Assembly (NCBI RefSeq): GCF_002699855.1
Contig: NZ_LKBW01000285.1
Span: forward strand, 1-33,553
DNA from: Pseudomonas amygdali
GTDB lineage: Bacteria; Pseudomonadota; Gammaproteobacteria; Pseudomonadales; Pseudomonadaceae
Direction: 5' to 3'
DNA: 33,553 nt
In this document: positions 24,536 to 33,552 of the stretch, piece by piece
Layout of the letters: each line of letters begins with the position of its first letter
Numbering within the stretch: the stretch's first letter is position 1
Notes under the pieces: generated by a model
Told to the model about the DNA's origin: nothing
The model's input: the letters and a program-made list of their open reading frames with translations, nothing else
Database searches by the model: none
Program-made: the position numbers and the translations under genes

Positions 24536-26839
24536 TTACTGAGCTGCCGGACCCGGCGGGCTGTTGCCCTTGGGCAAACCAAGCGGTGCAGGTGTCGGCG
24601 CAGAAGGTGTCGCAGCGGCAGGGTCCGAGGGCGCAGGAGGCCCCTCGGCTTCGACACCAGCCTGCGGGTTGTTGAAGCCCGGCCCCATGACCATCTGTGG
24701 ATAAGTCTGCGCGAAACGCACGTTCGGGTTTTTATCCACAAGACGCTTGAGGCGCTCGTTGAAGGCGCGCCCCACTGCGTACTGACCACCGGAAGAGGTG
24801 CGGAATTGCGCGGTCAACACCATGCCGTTCAGGTTCATGCTGTCGACGCCGAACACCTCCAGCGGTCCTTGCAGGTTGTGCTTGAGCAGAATGTCATCGC
24901 TGATCGACTGCCCGGTTTCGCGGATCAGCGCCAGCGCATCATCAATATCCGAGTCATAAGTGAACTGCACCGAGAAGAACGCATAAGCGAACTGCCGCGA
25001 CTGGTTGGTGACCGCCTTGATCTGCCCGAACGGCACGGAATGGACAAAACCCTTGCCGTCACGCAGGCGCACGGTACGGATGGTCAGGCTTTCCACCGAT
25101 CCGGAGTGGCCGGTACTGAGCACTACCCAATCGCCCACCGAGAAAGTGTCTTCGATGATGATGAACAGACCGGTGATCACGTCCTGCACCAGTTGTTGCG
25201 AACCGAAACCGATGGCCAGACCGACAACCCCGGCACCCGCCAGCAGCGGTGCAACGTTGATGCCCAGGTTGGCCATGGTGGTGATCGCGCAGATCACCAC
25301 CAGAATGATTTTCACCGCGTTGCGCAGCAGCGGCAGAATGGTCTTGATTCGTGTACTCGGCTGGCGGCCACTGCGATGATTGGCCGGTGGTTTGAGGGCT
25401 TCCTGAATGGCCGTGTCGAGCACTACCCACAGCAGCCAGGTGACCACAAAGATCAGGCCGATGCTGCTCAGCGAATCGCTGATCACGCGACCCAGCGTGT
25501 TGCGCTGGGCAAACTCGAACATCGAGAAGCCCCAGATACGCCCCAGTATCTCGATGAACCCGATGGCCAGCGCAATGCGCAACACCGCGTACACCAGGCT
25601 CAGCAGGCGCGCCTTGTACACATGCCCGCCGCGCCCCAGGGACTCGGTCGGTTTGAACAGGTGCTGGAACACTGTGCTCAAAAATACCGTGGCGATCAGC
25701 AGAATGGTGGTGAACAACGCACAACGCAGCGCTTCCTGACTGTCTTCACCGGCTCCGATCAGGTTGATCGCCGAGACCAGAATCATCAGCAGGATTGGCA
25801 AGTGCCACAGGTTGGAGAAGATTTTCAGCGACTGCTGCAGTGCTGGCCGTTGCAGGCGGCTGCTCAAGGAACGGTTACGAATCAGGTGCGCCACCGGGCG
25901 GCGCACCTTGATGATCAGCATGCAGAACACCACCGACGCAAACAGCCCGGTGAACACCGCAACGCTGGTGGTGACGTTGCTGCCCAGTTGGCGGGCGATC
26001 TGCGGGCTGGTCAGCGCATCGCTCAGCGCCGCCAGAAAACCGACCACAAACAGTGGCCTCGGCGCGTAGCGGCGAATCATGCGTACCGCGGCGCGCTTGT
26101 GCCCGGAGTTGAACATCACAATCACGCAGAGCAGCACCGAGGTCGACACGATGCCACTGCTGGTCGCATAGGCGAAGCACAGCGCCAGCGCACGGCCCAC
26201 TGAAGACGGCATGAAGTGGCTGACGTAGAGAGTCAATGGCAGACAGACGATGGCTGGCAAGGTGAACGGCAACACGTATTTGAGCAGCGCCTGACTGCGC
26301 TCGCGCACCCGCATGAACGGCGTCCGGCACAAGCGCACCGCCAGAAAACGACCCAACGAGGTCAGAACGGCAAACGAGCCGATCCAGACAAACGACAAGG
26401 CGAGGAAGTCCCCGGCAACACTCCACGGAGAACGTGTAGTGCGCTTGTTGACCAGCTTCTCCAGCTCGTCGGCTGCACGGTCGGCGCGCAGCTGCCAGGC
26501 GTCGAAGAGGTTGTCGTCAAGATTGAGCTTTTCCTGGACGTCATCAATGCTGGAACTGATGGCGCCGAGCAACCCGCCCTGCACCAGAAGCTCCGGGGCC
26601 TCTGCCGCCGCTGGCTCGCCGCCGTCTGCCGGTTTCGCATCCGCCTTTTCAGCGGCCTTTTCATCCGCTTTCGCTGCAGGTTTGTCAGCTGCTTTGCCAT
26701 CGGCCTTTTCGGCCGCCTTGTCGTCGGTCGGCACCGCAGCGCCCATTGGCAGCGCAGGTACATCGGCTGCCTGGAGATTGAAACTGCCTGCGAATAACAG
26801 CAGACCCGACAGGATCAAGATTTTCAGCTGAGACGCCAC
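24536..26839 (-). CDS. large MscS-family mechanosensitive channel (YbiO-like)
   Basis: This 767-residue protein has a signal peptide ending NLQA, then an Ala/Lys/Asp/Glu-rich low-complexity stretch (about 40-75), a periplasmic helical region and about ten membrane segments. The MscS pore helix and beta domain follow: GAGVVGLAIGFGSQQLVQDVITG and EDTFSVGDWVVL. The C-terminus is Pro/Ala-rich. It should open under membrane tension and release solutes at osmotic downshock. The start is GTG at 26839 with GGAGAG about 8 bases upstream; an ATG at 26902 would put an extra 21 residues before the signal peptide. Confidence 0.9.
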   Translation of the reverse strand: MASQLKILILSGLLLFAGSFNLQAADVPALPMGAAVPTDDKAAEKADGKAADKPAAKADEKAAEKADAKPADGGEPAAAEAPELLVQGGLLGAISSSIDDVQEKLNLDDNLFDAWQLRADRAADELEKLVNKRTTRSPWSVAGDFLALSFVWIGSFAVLTSLGRFLAVRLCRTPFMRVRERSQALLKYVLPFTLPAIVCLPLTLYVSHFMPSSVGRALALCFAYATSSGIVSTSVLLCVIVMFNSGHKRAAVRMIRRYAPRPLFVVGFLAALSDALTSPQIARQLGSNVTTSVAVFTGLFASVVFCMLIIKVRRPVAHLIRNRSLSSRLQRPALQQSLKIFSNLWHLPILLMILVSAINLIGAGEDSQEALRCALFTTILLIATVFLSTVFQHLFKPTESLGRGGHVYKARLLSLVYAVLRIALAIGFIEILGRIWGFSMFEFAQRNTLGRVISDSLSSIGLIFVVTWLLWVVLDTAIQEALKPPANHRSGRQPSTRIKTILPLLRNAVKIILVVICAITTMANLGINVAPLLAGAGVVGLAIGFGSQQLVQDVITGLFIIIEDTFSVGDWVVLSTGHSGSVESLTIRTVRLRDGKGFVHSVPFGQIKAVTNQSRQFAYAFFSVQFTYDSDIDDALALIRETGQSISDDILLKHNLQGPLEVFGVDSMNLNGMVLTAQFRTSSGGQYAVGRAFNERLKRLVDKNPNVRFAQTYPQMVMGPGFNNPQAGVEAEGPPAPSDPAAATPSAPTPAPLGLPKGNSPPGPAAQ

Positions 26840-27116
26840 GCAGTTCTCTCCTTCGATGGACAAATACAACCATGAACAGGCCAAAGCACGCTTTGATCCC
26901 AAGGAACTGATTCCCTTATGCCCGGCAAGTTCGGTTCCGGCAGGGAAATACGATGAGCCGATGTTTCAAAAAATTGCGCCAGAACAGTACGCTCATTCTT
27001 CCCGACTGAACTATGCAAAGCGCCAACTGCCGGAATTATCGGCGGCTGCCGAAGGGATGCATGAGCCTGTGCACCAGAGCGCTTGCCCGATCAACCCGAC
27101 ATCGAGAGGAATCTGC

Positions 27117-27935
27117 ATGAGCACGTTCAACGCAAAAGATGGCACCGAGATCTATTACAAGGACTGGGGCGAGGGTAAGCCGGTACTGTTCAGCCACGGC
27201 TGGCCGCTGGATGCGGATATGTGGGAATACCAGATGGAATACCTCAGCAGCCGGGGCTATCGCACCATTGCCTTCGACCGCCGCGGCTTCGGTCGTTCCA
27301 GCCAGCCGTGGACCGGTTATAACTACGACACCTTCGCTGACGATATCGCCGAGCTGATAGAGCACCTTGATCTGCACGACGTGACGCTGGTGGGCTTTTC
27401 CATGGGCGGCGGCGATGTGACGCGCTATATCGCAAAATATGGTAGCGAGCGAGTTGCCAAACTGGCCTTGCTGGGCTCGGTCACACCGTTTTTCCTCAAG
27501 ACTGACGACAATCCGGAAGGCGTCGACAAATCAGTGTTCGATGGCATCAAGGAGGGTCTGCTCAAAGACCGCGCGCAATTCATCAGTGATTTCGCCACGC
27601 CGTTCTACGGCCTGAACAAAGGACAGAAGGTTTCCGAGGGCGTACAGGCCCAGACCTTGAATATCGCCCTGCTCGCCTCGCTCAAAGGCACTCTGGATTG
27701 CGTGACGGCGTTCTCCGCAACCGACTTCCGCCCGGACATGGCGAAAATCGATGTGCCGACCCTGGTGATTCATGGCGATGGTGATCAGGTTGTGCCGTTT
27801 GAAGCATCAGGCAAGCGCGCCGCCGAGCTGATCAAGGGTGCAGAGTTGAAGGTCTATCCCGGCGCGCCGCACGGCTTTGCCGTGACCCATGCCGAGGCAC
27901 TCAACAAAGACCTGCTGGCGTTTGTGCAGGGCTGA
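27117..27935 (+). CDS. alpha/beta hydrolase, cofactor-free haloperoxidase/arylesterase type
   Basis: This 272-residue alpha/beta hydrolase has the nucleophile motif GFSMGGG with Ser95, Asp223 in HGDGDQVVP and His252 in APHGF, a complete catalytic triad. The HGWPLDADMWE oxyanion segment and the GFSMGGGDVTRYI signature are typical of non-haem chloroperoxidases, which act as esterases and can make peracids. The physiological substrate is unknown. A GAGAGGA site stands before ATG at 27117; upstream in-frame codons back to 26856 lack coding character. Confidence 0.9.
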   Translation: MSTFNAKDGTEIYYKDWGEGKPVLFSHGWPLDADMWEYQMEYLSSRGYRTIAFDRRGFGRSSQPWTGYNYDTFADDIAELIEHLDLHDVTLVGFSMGGGDVTRYIAKYGSERVAKLALLGSVTPFFLKTDDNPEGVDKSVFDGIKEGLLKDRAQFISDFATPFYGLNKGQKVSEGVQAQTLNIALLASLKGTLDCVTAFSATDFRPDMAKIDVPTLVIHGDGDQVVPFEASGKRAAELIKGAELKVYPGAPHGFAVTHAEALNKDLLAFVQG

Positions 27936-27950
27936 TATTTTTATGTAACA

Positions 27951-27971
27951 GGGAGTCGGTTGCCGACTCCC
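27951..27971. terminator. hairpin between converging genes
   Basis: GGGAGTCGG (27951-27959) pairs perfectly with CCGACTCCC (27963-27971) around a 3-base loop, between the ends of two converging genes. There is no clean T run on either side. Confidence 0.55.
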
Positions 27972-27984
27972 CGCAGGCAGCGAA

Positions 27985-28833
27985 TCAGTCGGCCTGAACG
28001 GTCAACTGATTCTGCTCGCCCAGCCCCGCAATCCCCAGGCGCATGCGTTGCCCTGCGCGCAGGAAGACAGGCTCTGGATTGACGCCCAGGCCCACACCCG
28101 GCGGCGTACCCGTGGAGATGACATCACCCGGTTGCAGGCTCATGCAACGGCTCAGGTAGGCGATCAGTTGCGGCACGTTGAAAATCAGCGTGCGCGTATT
28201 GCCATTCTGATAACGATGACCGTCAACCTCCAGCCACAGGTCGAGTGAGTGAGGGTCGGTAACCTCGTCGCGGGTCACCAGCCAAGGACCTATCGGGCCA
28301 AAGGTATCGAAGCCTTTACCCTTGTCCCAGGTTCCGCCGCGCTCAAGCTGCCACTCGCGCTCCGACACATCGTTGACCACGCAATAACCGGCAACGTGCT
28401 CCATGGCAACGGCTTCGTCGATATAACGCCCGCCCTTGCCGATGATCACGCCCAGCTCGACCTCCCAGTCAGTCTTGAGCGAACCGCGAGGAATTTCGAC
28501 ATTATCGTCCGGGCCGCAAATTGCGCTGGTCCACTTGTTGAATATGATGGGTTCCTTGGGCACTTCCATCCGCGATTCGGCTGCGTGGTCGGCGTAGTTC
28601 AGGCCTATGCAGATAAACTTGCCGACCTGCCCGACGCACGCCCCGATGCGCGGTCGGCCCGCCACCAAAGGCAGGCTTTCGGGATCAAGAGCGGCCAGGC
28701 TGGCAAGGCCTGCCGGGCTCAACACCTCGCCAGCGATGTCCGTGACATGCGCGGACAGATCGCGGATCTGGTAGGCAGCATCAAGCAGGCCTGGCTTTTC
28801 CTGGCCCTTTTCACCGTAACGAAGCAATTTCAT
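27985..28833 (-). CDS. fumarylacetoacetate-hydrolase-family enzyme
   Basis: This 282-residue protein has the FAH fold, with GLNYADHAAES at 77-87, PIIFNKW at 95-101, metal ligands Glu124 and Glu126 in DWEVELG and Asp155 in VVNDVSERE, and KGKGFDTFGPIGPW at 171-184. Members cleave C-C bonds or isomerise or decarboxylate beta-keto and hydroxydienoate acids; annotations include ureidoglycolate lyase and 2-hydroxyhepta-2,4-diene-1,7-dioate isomerase. The exact substrate cannot be told from the sequence. ATG at 28833 has a GGGAG ribosome binding site, and the frame continues upstream only to a weak start at 28863. Confidence 0.88.
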   Translation of the reverse strand: MKLLRYGEKGQEKPGLLDAAYQIRDLSAHVTDIAGEVLSPAGLASLAALDPESLPLVAGRPRIGACVGQVGKFICIGLNYADHAAESRMEVPKEPIIFNKWTSAICGPDDNVEIPRGSLKTDWEVELGVIIGKGGRYIDEAVAMEHVAGYCVVNDVSEREWQLERGGTWDKGKGFDTFGPIGPWLVTRDEVTDPHSLDLWLEVDGHRYQNGNTRTLIFNVPQLIAYLSRCMSLQPGDVISTGTPPGVGLGVNPEPVFLRAGQRMRLGIAGLGEQNQLTVQAD

Positions 28834-29056
28834 CGAGTTCTCCCGTTTCAGTCCAAGGTGCAAACCGCGGATTCAGAGGGTGATGCCCTGTTGCCCGGCC
28901 TTCGGAAATACGTATTCACGATTGGGCTGAACCCACTGAGTCTGGACAGATAGCATCGCAACGGACGCCTTGCCTAATGAAATTTACGACCAACTGCCAA
29001 CGCGCCGAGTCGGCATTGACCGGCAGAAAAATCGGGATAACGCGTCACTGGTCATA

Positions 29057-29081
29057 ATTAATACACACAGTGAGTATTAAT
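29057..29081. promoter_or_regulatory. perfect inverted repeat upstream of the TonB-dependent receptor
   Basis: ATTAATAC (29057-29064) and GTATTAAT (29074-29081) are perfect inverse copies around a 9-base centre. The size and spacing suit a dimeric regulator. It does not match the Fur or Zur consensus. Confidence 0.5.
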
Positions 29082-29095
29082 ATCACCCCCAGTTC

Positions 29096-29123
29096 AAACG
29101 AGCCCTTTCGTTGAAACGAGCCC
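29096..29123. repeat. direct repeat AAACGAGCCC x2
   Basis: AAACGAGCCC occurs at 29096-29105 and again at 29114-29123, 18 bases apart start to start. It is about 120 bases ahead of the receptor ATG and may be an activator site. Confidence 0.4.
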
Positions 29124-29244
29124 CTCGAAAACACGACGGACTCGTACGTCTTGAAGGGCGAACTGGACTCATGTCAACGCTAACACCGTCCTGCAGATTC
29201 CCCGTCGCAAGCGCGGCGCCCTGACGCCCCAGGAAAACCTTTTC

Positions 29245-31551
29245 ATGAACAATCGATCGATACCGCGTGCTTCTCGATTCCCGATAACGCGCCTTGCGTT
29301 GCTGGTTTCATTGAATTCACTGTGCCTGATCAGCCCGTTCATTCAGGCCGATGACGATGTGCCCACCTCAGTGACGGCGCCCGCCAGCGACGACACCGCT
29401 GCCGTGACACTGGGCACGGTGTCAGTGATTGGCCAGGGCGAAACCCGGCAGGTGCAACGCGTCACGCAAAAGGACGTAAGCGCTTATTCCGCAGGTACCA
29501 GCCCGTTGAAAGTTCTGCAACGGCTACCGGGTGTCAACTTCCAGTCCGGCGACCCGCTGGGTCGTGAAGAAGGCAGCCAGCGCATCAGCCTGCGCGGTTT
29601 TGACATGCACCACCTAGGCTACACCCTGGACGGCGTCACGCTTGGCAACATGAGCTTCGGCAACTTCAACGGTCTGAGCATCACCCGGGCGATCATCGCG
29701 GAAAACATCGCCGCCAGCGAAGTGGCTCCAGGCATCGGTTCGCTGGGCACGGCATCGAACAGTGACTTGGGCGGCACCATCCAGTTCACCAGTTCCAATC
29801 CGGACAAGGAATTCGGCGCGCGACTGTCACAGACCCTTGGCAGTTACGACACCTCGCGCACTTTCATGCGCGTCGACACAGGCGAATACAACGGTCTGTC
29901 CGCTTATGTGTCGGGAGAAAAGTACGACGCCGATGCCTGGAAAGGTCACGACAACCCGCAAAAATCCGACGCTGTGAACGCCAAGGTCAATTACAACTTC
30001 GGCGAAAACCGCGTGAGCTTTTTCCACAGCACCTCGTCTCACGACGAAGCCAATCTGCCCAGTCTGTCGAAGAGCATCATGCAGCGCCTGGGCTACAACT
30101 GGAGTTACTACACGCCGGACTGGACCCGCGCGGTCAATGCGGCCAACGGCATCTACACCGGCGGCGTAACCAGCGCAGGCGATGCGACCTACAACGCCAG
30201 TAGCCTGCGCGACGACGAACTGGACATCCTCAACGGCAATTTCTCGCTCACCGATGATCTGGTGCTGGACGCGACGGTCTATCACCACCATGACTCGGGC
30301 CGGGGCAATTCGTACTATCCGTTCATCTTTACCAGCGGCTCGACCACTGTCCCCAGCAACTCGATTCGCAGCACGGTGTATGGCATTGATCGAACCGGCT
30401 TCCAGAGTTCGCTGACCTACTTCCTGGGCCAGCATGAAATTCAGGGCGGGTTCTGGATTCAATCGAACAAGAACGACATCGCCCGTTACCTGTTCGATAC
30501 CACCAATGCGACTCCGCAAAACCATATCGTCAAAACCAATGGCCTGAGGCAGGCGGCGACAGTACTGGACCAGAGCTACAACGACCTGACCCGACAGTTT
30601 TTCCTGCGCGACACCTATACCCTGCTCGATGACCGTCTCAAGCTTGAGTTCGGCGCAAAGAACACTGTCACCACCTCCACTGCCGAAGGTAAAGGCGGCG
30701 GTTATGCCAGCGGTTCGCTGGAAGCGCGGGACAGGTTTTTGCCGCAAGTGGGCGCAACCTACACACTCAATGACAGCGATGAAGTGTTCACGTCTTATTC
30801 GGAAAACATGGCGGCCTTTTCGAGTGGCGGTTACAGCCCGTTCTTCACCACGCAGACCGCAGTGGATGCGCAGAACGGCTTCAAGGACCTCAAACCCGAA
30901 ACCTCGAAAACCGCTGAACTGGGCGTGCGCCGCAGCACAAAGCTGTATTCGGCATCCGCGGCGGTCTACAACACCAAATTCGACAATCGCCTGGTGGCCA
31001 TCACCAACTGTACCGGCATCGTCATCTGCCAGAACGGCGTTGCCAACGTCGGCTCTGTCACCAGTCGGGGCCTGGAACTGTCATTCGGCCTGACGCCCGA
31101 CGAGCACTGGCGCTGGTCCAACTCCATGTCCTACAACCACAGCACTTATGACGACGACTATGCCAGCGGCGGCAGCACCGTTCATGTGAAAGGCAAAACC
31201 GTCGTCGATACGCCCAAGCTGATGTATTCCAGCAACCTGGACTGGAATTGGGAGCACTGGAATGCCGGCATGCAGGGCAACTACATCAGCAAGCGCTATT
31301 ACACTTACACCAACGACTCCAGTGTCAGCGGCTACTGGGTAGCGAACGCCAACCTCGGTTACGACTTCGGCAAACTCGGCGCCGTCAAAGACACCACCGT
31401 CTCGCTGAACATGGTCAACCTGTTCGACAAGCGTTACATCTCCACCCTCAACACCGACGCCAGCGCAGCGACCGACCCGGCGGGCAATTTGCAGATTCTG
31501 CAGGTGGGCACGCCACGCAGCGCGTTTGTAACACTGGGCGTGAAACTTTGA
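29245..31551 (+). CDS. TonB-dependent outer-membrane receptor
   Basis: This 768-residue protein has an N-terminal signal (about 1-36, ending FIQA). A TonB-box-like VTLGTVSVIG at about 53-62 is followed by a plug domain with LKVLQRLPGVNF, ISLRGFD, YTLDGVTLG and a 22-strand barrel. The C-terminus is FVTLGVKL, with VNLFDKRYIS shortly before it as in other receptors. It imports a large ligand, such as a siderophore, metal complex or other nutrient, using TonB energy; the ligand cannot be named from the sequence. There is no adjacent sigma/anti-sigma pair. AGGAAAA lies about 11 bases before the ATG. A FAH-family enzyme is divergent. Confidence 0.9.
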   Translation: MNNRSIPRASRFPITRLALLVSLNSLCLISPFIQADDDVPTSVTAPASDDTAAVTLGTVSVIGQGETRQVQRVTQKDVSAYSAGTSPLKVLQRLPGVNFQSGDPLGREEGSQRISLRGFDMHHLGYTLDGVTLGNMSFGNFNGLSITRAIIAENIAASEVAPGIGSLGTASNSDLGGTIQFTSSNPDKEFGARLSQTLGSYDTSRTFMRVDTGEYNGLSAYVSGEKYDADAWKGHDNPQKSDAVNAKVNYNFGENRVSFFHSTSSHDEANLPSLSKSIMQRLGYNWSYYTPDWTRAVNAANGIYTGGVTSAGDATYNASSLRDDELDILNGNFSLTDDLVLDATVYHHHDSGRGNSYYPFIFTSGSTTVPSNSIRSTVYGIDRTGFQSSLTYFLGQHEIQGGFWIQSNKNDIARYLFDTTNATPQNHIVKTNGLRQAATVLDQSYNDLTRQFFLRDTYTLLDDRLKLEFGAKNTVTTSTAEGKGGGYASGSLEARDRFLPQVGATYTLNDSDEVFTSYSENMAAFSSGGYSPFFTTQTAVDAQNGFKDLKPETSKTAELGVRRSTKLYSASAAVYNTKFDNRLVAITNCTGIVICQNGVANVGSVTSRGLELSFGLTPDEHWRWSNSMSYNHSTYDDDYASGGSTVHVKGKTVVDTPKLMYSSNLDWNWEHWNAGMQGNYISKRYYTYTNDSSVSGYWVANANLGYDFGKLGAVKDTTVSLNMVNLFDKRYISTLNTDASAATDPAGNLQILQVGTPRSAFVTLGVKL

Positions 31552-31641
31552 TTGATGCTGACTGAAAGCGGGCGAAGGATCGCCCCATCTGCCACTTACA
31601 TTGAATTACGTCGCGCGGCTTGCTCTTGGAGACAGGCTCTT

Positions 31642-31664
31642 GTGGGAGCGAGCTTGCTCGCGAA
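31642..31664. repeat. single REP element
   Basis: GTGGGAGCGAGCTTGCTCGCGAA is the standard Pseudomonas REP core and a relative of the units at 16061-16150. It lies between the TonB receptor and the small HTH gene. Confidence 0.8.
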
Positions 31665-31780
31665 GGCAATGTACCTGTCTCTGCACGACCGCGTGGGTTG
31701 CCAACCTCAATGGCGACGAATACCCCATCGTGCTGCATACTCCCCTGACATACAGCGCCTGACCTTCATCTGGACACCCC

Positions 31781-32020
31781 ATGACACCCAACGCAGAACT
31801 CTATAACCCGTCCACCGAATATGCCGACAAGCTGATTTCGCGCATCGGACAAACACCTTCGTGGATCGCAAAACGCATTGGTGTGACTGACAAGCGCATT
31901 CGCTACATTCTGGATGGGGAAAGGACCGTCAAAGGCGAAACCACGCCGATTCAGATGACCTATACCGAGCAGTTTGCACTGGAGTGTCTTGTGGCAGAGG
32001 CTATAGCGCTGAGGATGTAG
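31781..32020 (+). CDS. small helix-turn-helix protein
   Basis: This 79-residue protein has a helix-turn-helix-like segment at about 26-46 (PSWIAKRIGVTDKRIRYILDG) resembling XRE-type DNA-binding domains. The rest is helical (YTEQFALECLVAEAIAL). Its target is unknown, and similar short proteins often derive from prophages. The ATG at 31781 has only a weak ribosome binding site. It is orphaned between a REP element and the truncated GGDEF-EAL gene. Confidence 0.6.
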   Translation: MTPNAELYNPSTEYADKLISRIGQTPSWIAKRIGVTDKRIRYILDGERTVKGETTPIQMTYTEQFALECLVAEAIALRM

Positions 32021-32192
32021 GACCCGCTGGCTATCAAGCATTGCCCTTGAATCTGAGGTTCCTGATAATCACGCCCTCAAATAACTCAGGCAAGGAAATG
32101 CAGTGAAAGGAAATCTAGTATTGGTGGCGTTGCTTGCCCAAGCTTGAGTGCGGTGAAGTCTTTGCTACGAATAACTCTCATGCTCGCGGTTC

Positions 32193-33460
32193 TCAAGCAG
32201 GTATGTCCAACAGTTTCAGACTACGTGACGATTTAATCATAGAAGCACACTCTTCAATGATGACAGGCTTACTAAAAAGATAACCCTGCATTTGATCGCA
32301 GCCATACGCCACAAGCAGCGCTAACTGGTCGACTGTTTCGACGCCTTCTGCAATGACTTTAAGACCCAATTCGTGCGCCAACACGATGACCGCTCTGGTG
32401 ATAGCGGCGTCCTCATGATTGCTCGTTATATCTTTTATGAACGCCCTGTCAATTTTGAGGGCGTCAAGAGGGAATCGTTTCAAGTAAGCCAAACTCGAAT
32501 AGCCCGTTCCGAAATCATCGACCGAAAGGCTTATACCATACGATTTTATATCTCGAAGTATGTTAACCGCCGACTCGGGATCGATCATCAGCATTGACTC
32601 GGTCAATTCGAATTCTAAAAGAGCGGGGTTGATACCGTACCCCTCAACAATGTGCTTGATGGTCTCAGCCAGGCCTTTTACCTGAAGCTGCCTGACGGAC
32701 AGATTGATGGCGATCGGTACCTGCATGACATTATTTTCTTCCCAGCTTTTTATGGTTTCACAGACGTTGCGGATAACCCACTCGCCGACAGGAATTATCA
32801 GGCCAGTGTCCTCAAGAATAGGGATAAACTCAGCCGGAGAAACCATACCCTGCTCCGGGTGATTCCACCGCAGCAAAGCCTCCAAACCACTTATCCTGCC
32901 ATCGGTGAGGCTGACCTTTGGCTGAAAATGTAGAATAAACTCATCACGATCAAGCGCACCCCGCAATAGCGTTTCAGTTTGCAAGCGCCGAACCAAACTT
33001 TCATTCATTGTGGCGTTGTAAAACTTGTAGTTATTACGGCCACTTTTTTTCGCATGGTACATGGCGGTATCCGCATTCTTCAGGATAACGCCAGTGTCAC
33101 GCCCATCAAACGGATAATTGGCAATACCGACACTCGCTGAAACAAATACATCCTGACCGCCCAGATTGAATGGTTTCCCCAACGCTTCAACAACATGGTT
33201 CGCAAGGGCTTTTATAAGGTTTTCGGAATAAGCATGATGGGTAACGACGATAGAAAACTCGTCGCCTCCCAGCCGCGCAACCACACTGTTTTCATCAATG
33301 CAGTCTTTCAAGCGTCGACCCGCCTGTATAAGCAATTGGTCGCCCACTGAATGCCCCAGGGTGTCATTCACTGCTTTGAATCTGTCCAAATCGATGAATA
33401 TGACGCTGACTGCATCTGGCACTGACGTTTTCCGACTGATTATCTCGCGCAGATAATTGC
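32193..33460 (-). pseudogene. GGDEF-EAL cyclic-di-GMP enzyme, 5' end removed by an IS
   Basis: The remaining frame codes for about 420 residues. It holds most of a GGDEF domain with ARLGGDEFSIVV intact but no RxxD inhibitory site in the usual place, and a complete EAL domain: EALLRW, NLSVRQ, ELTESMLMI, DDFGTGYSS, KIDRAFI, AEGVET and MQGYLF. The EAL half should be an active phosphodiesterase if expressed. The 5' part is missing: in frame upstream the sequence reads SNYLREII and then runs into an IS end. The intact gene should have continued LTGLPNR and any sensor domain. The only start left, GTG at 33422, lies inside the GGDEF domain and has no convincing ribosome binding site. Confidence 0.8.
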
Positions 33461-33552
33461 TAGGGTTTGTCTGAAAAGTCAGCCCGCAAGCATCTTTCGA
33501 TGCAAGCCAGTGTGACCATCGCTTTAAAGCTACTTGCCAGCTTGTCGTAACG
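33460..33552 (-). CDS. IS5-family-like transposase, C-terminal end (runs off window)
   Basis: The last 30 residues of a transposase are seen (RYDKLASSFKAMVTLACIER, then CLRADFSDKP). The RYDKLA segment and the small-hydrophobic tail resemble IS5-family (IS427-like) transposases of P. syringae. The stop TAG at 33462-33460 is made of the IS end and target bases. The rest lies outside the window. Confidence 0.6.
   Translation of the reverse strand, partial: RYDKLASSFKAMVTLACIERCLRADFSDKP

Larger units (their letters stand above)
28834..29244. other. 411-base intergenic region with shared-promoter repeats
   Basis: This gap lies between two divergent genes. I see no gene or RNA in it. It holds the inverted repeat at 29057-29081 and the direct repeat at 29096-29123 listed separately, and two Gly/Cys-poor stretches with no clear features. 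Confidence 0.6.

Noticed and set aside
24806..26203. 465-residue open frame on the plus strand
   Set aside because: It is antisense to the MscS-type channel and rich in Gln/His/Arg as shadow frames are.
29057..29081. Fur box before the TonB receptor
   Set aside because: The inverted repeat does not match GATAATGATAATCATTATC at enough positions.
29827..30747. 306-residue open frame on the minus strand
   Set aside because: It is antisense to the TonB receptor, with no motif.
32103..32147. 14-residue frame with a hydrophobic, signal-like start
   Set aside because: Too short, starts with GTG and lacks a ribosome binding site; probably chance.
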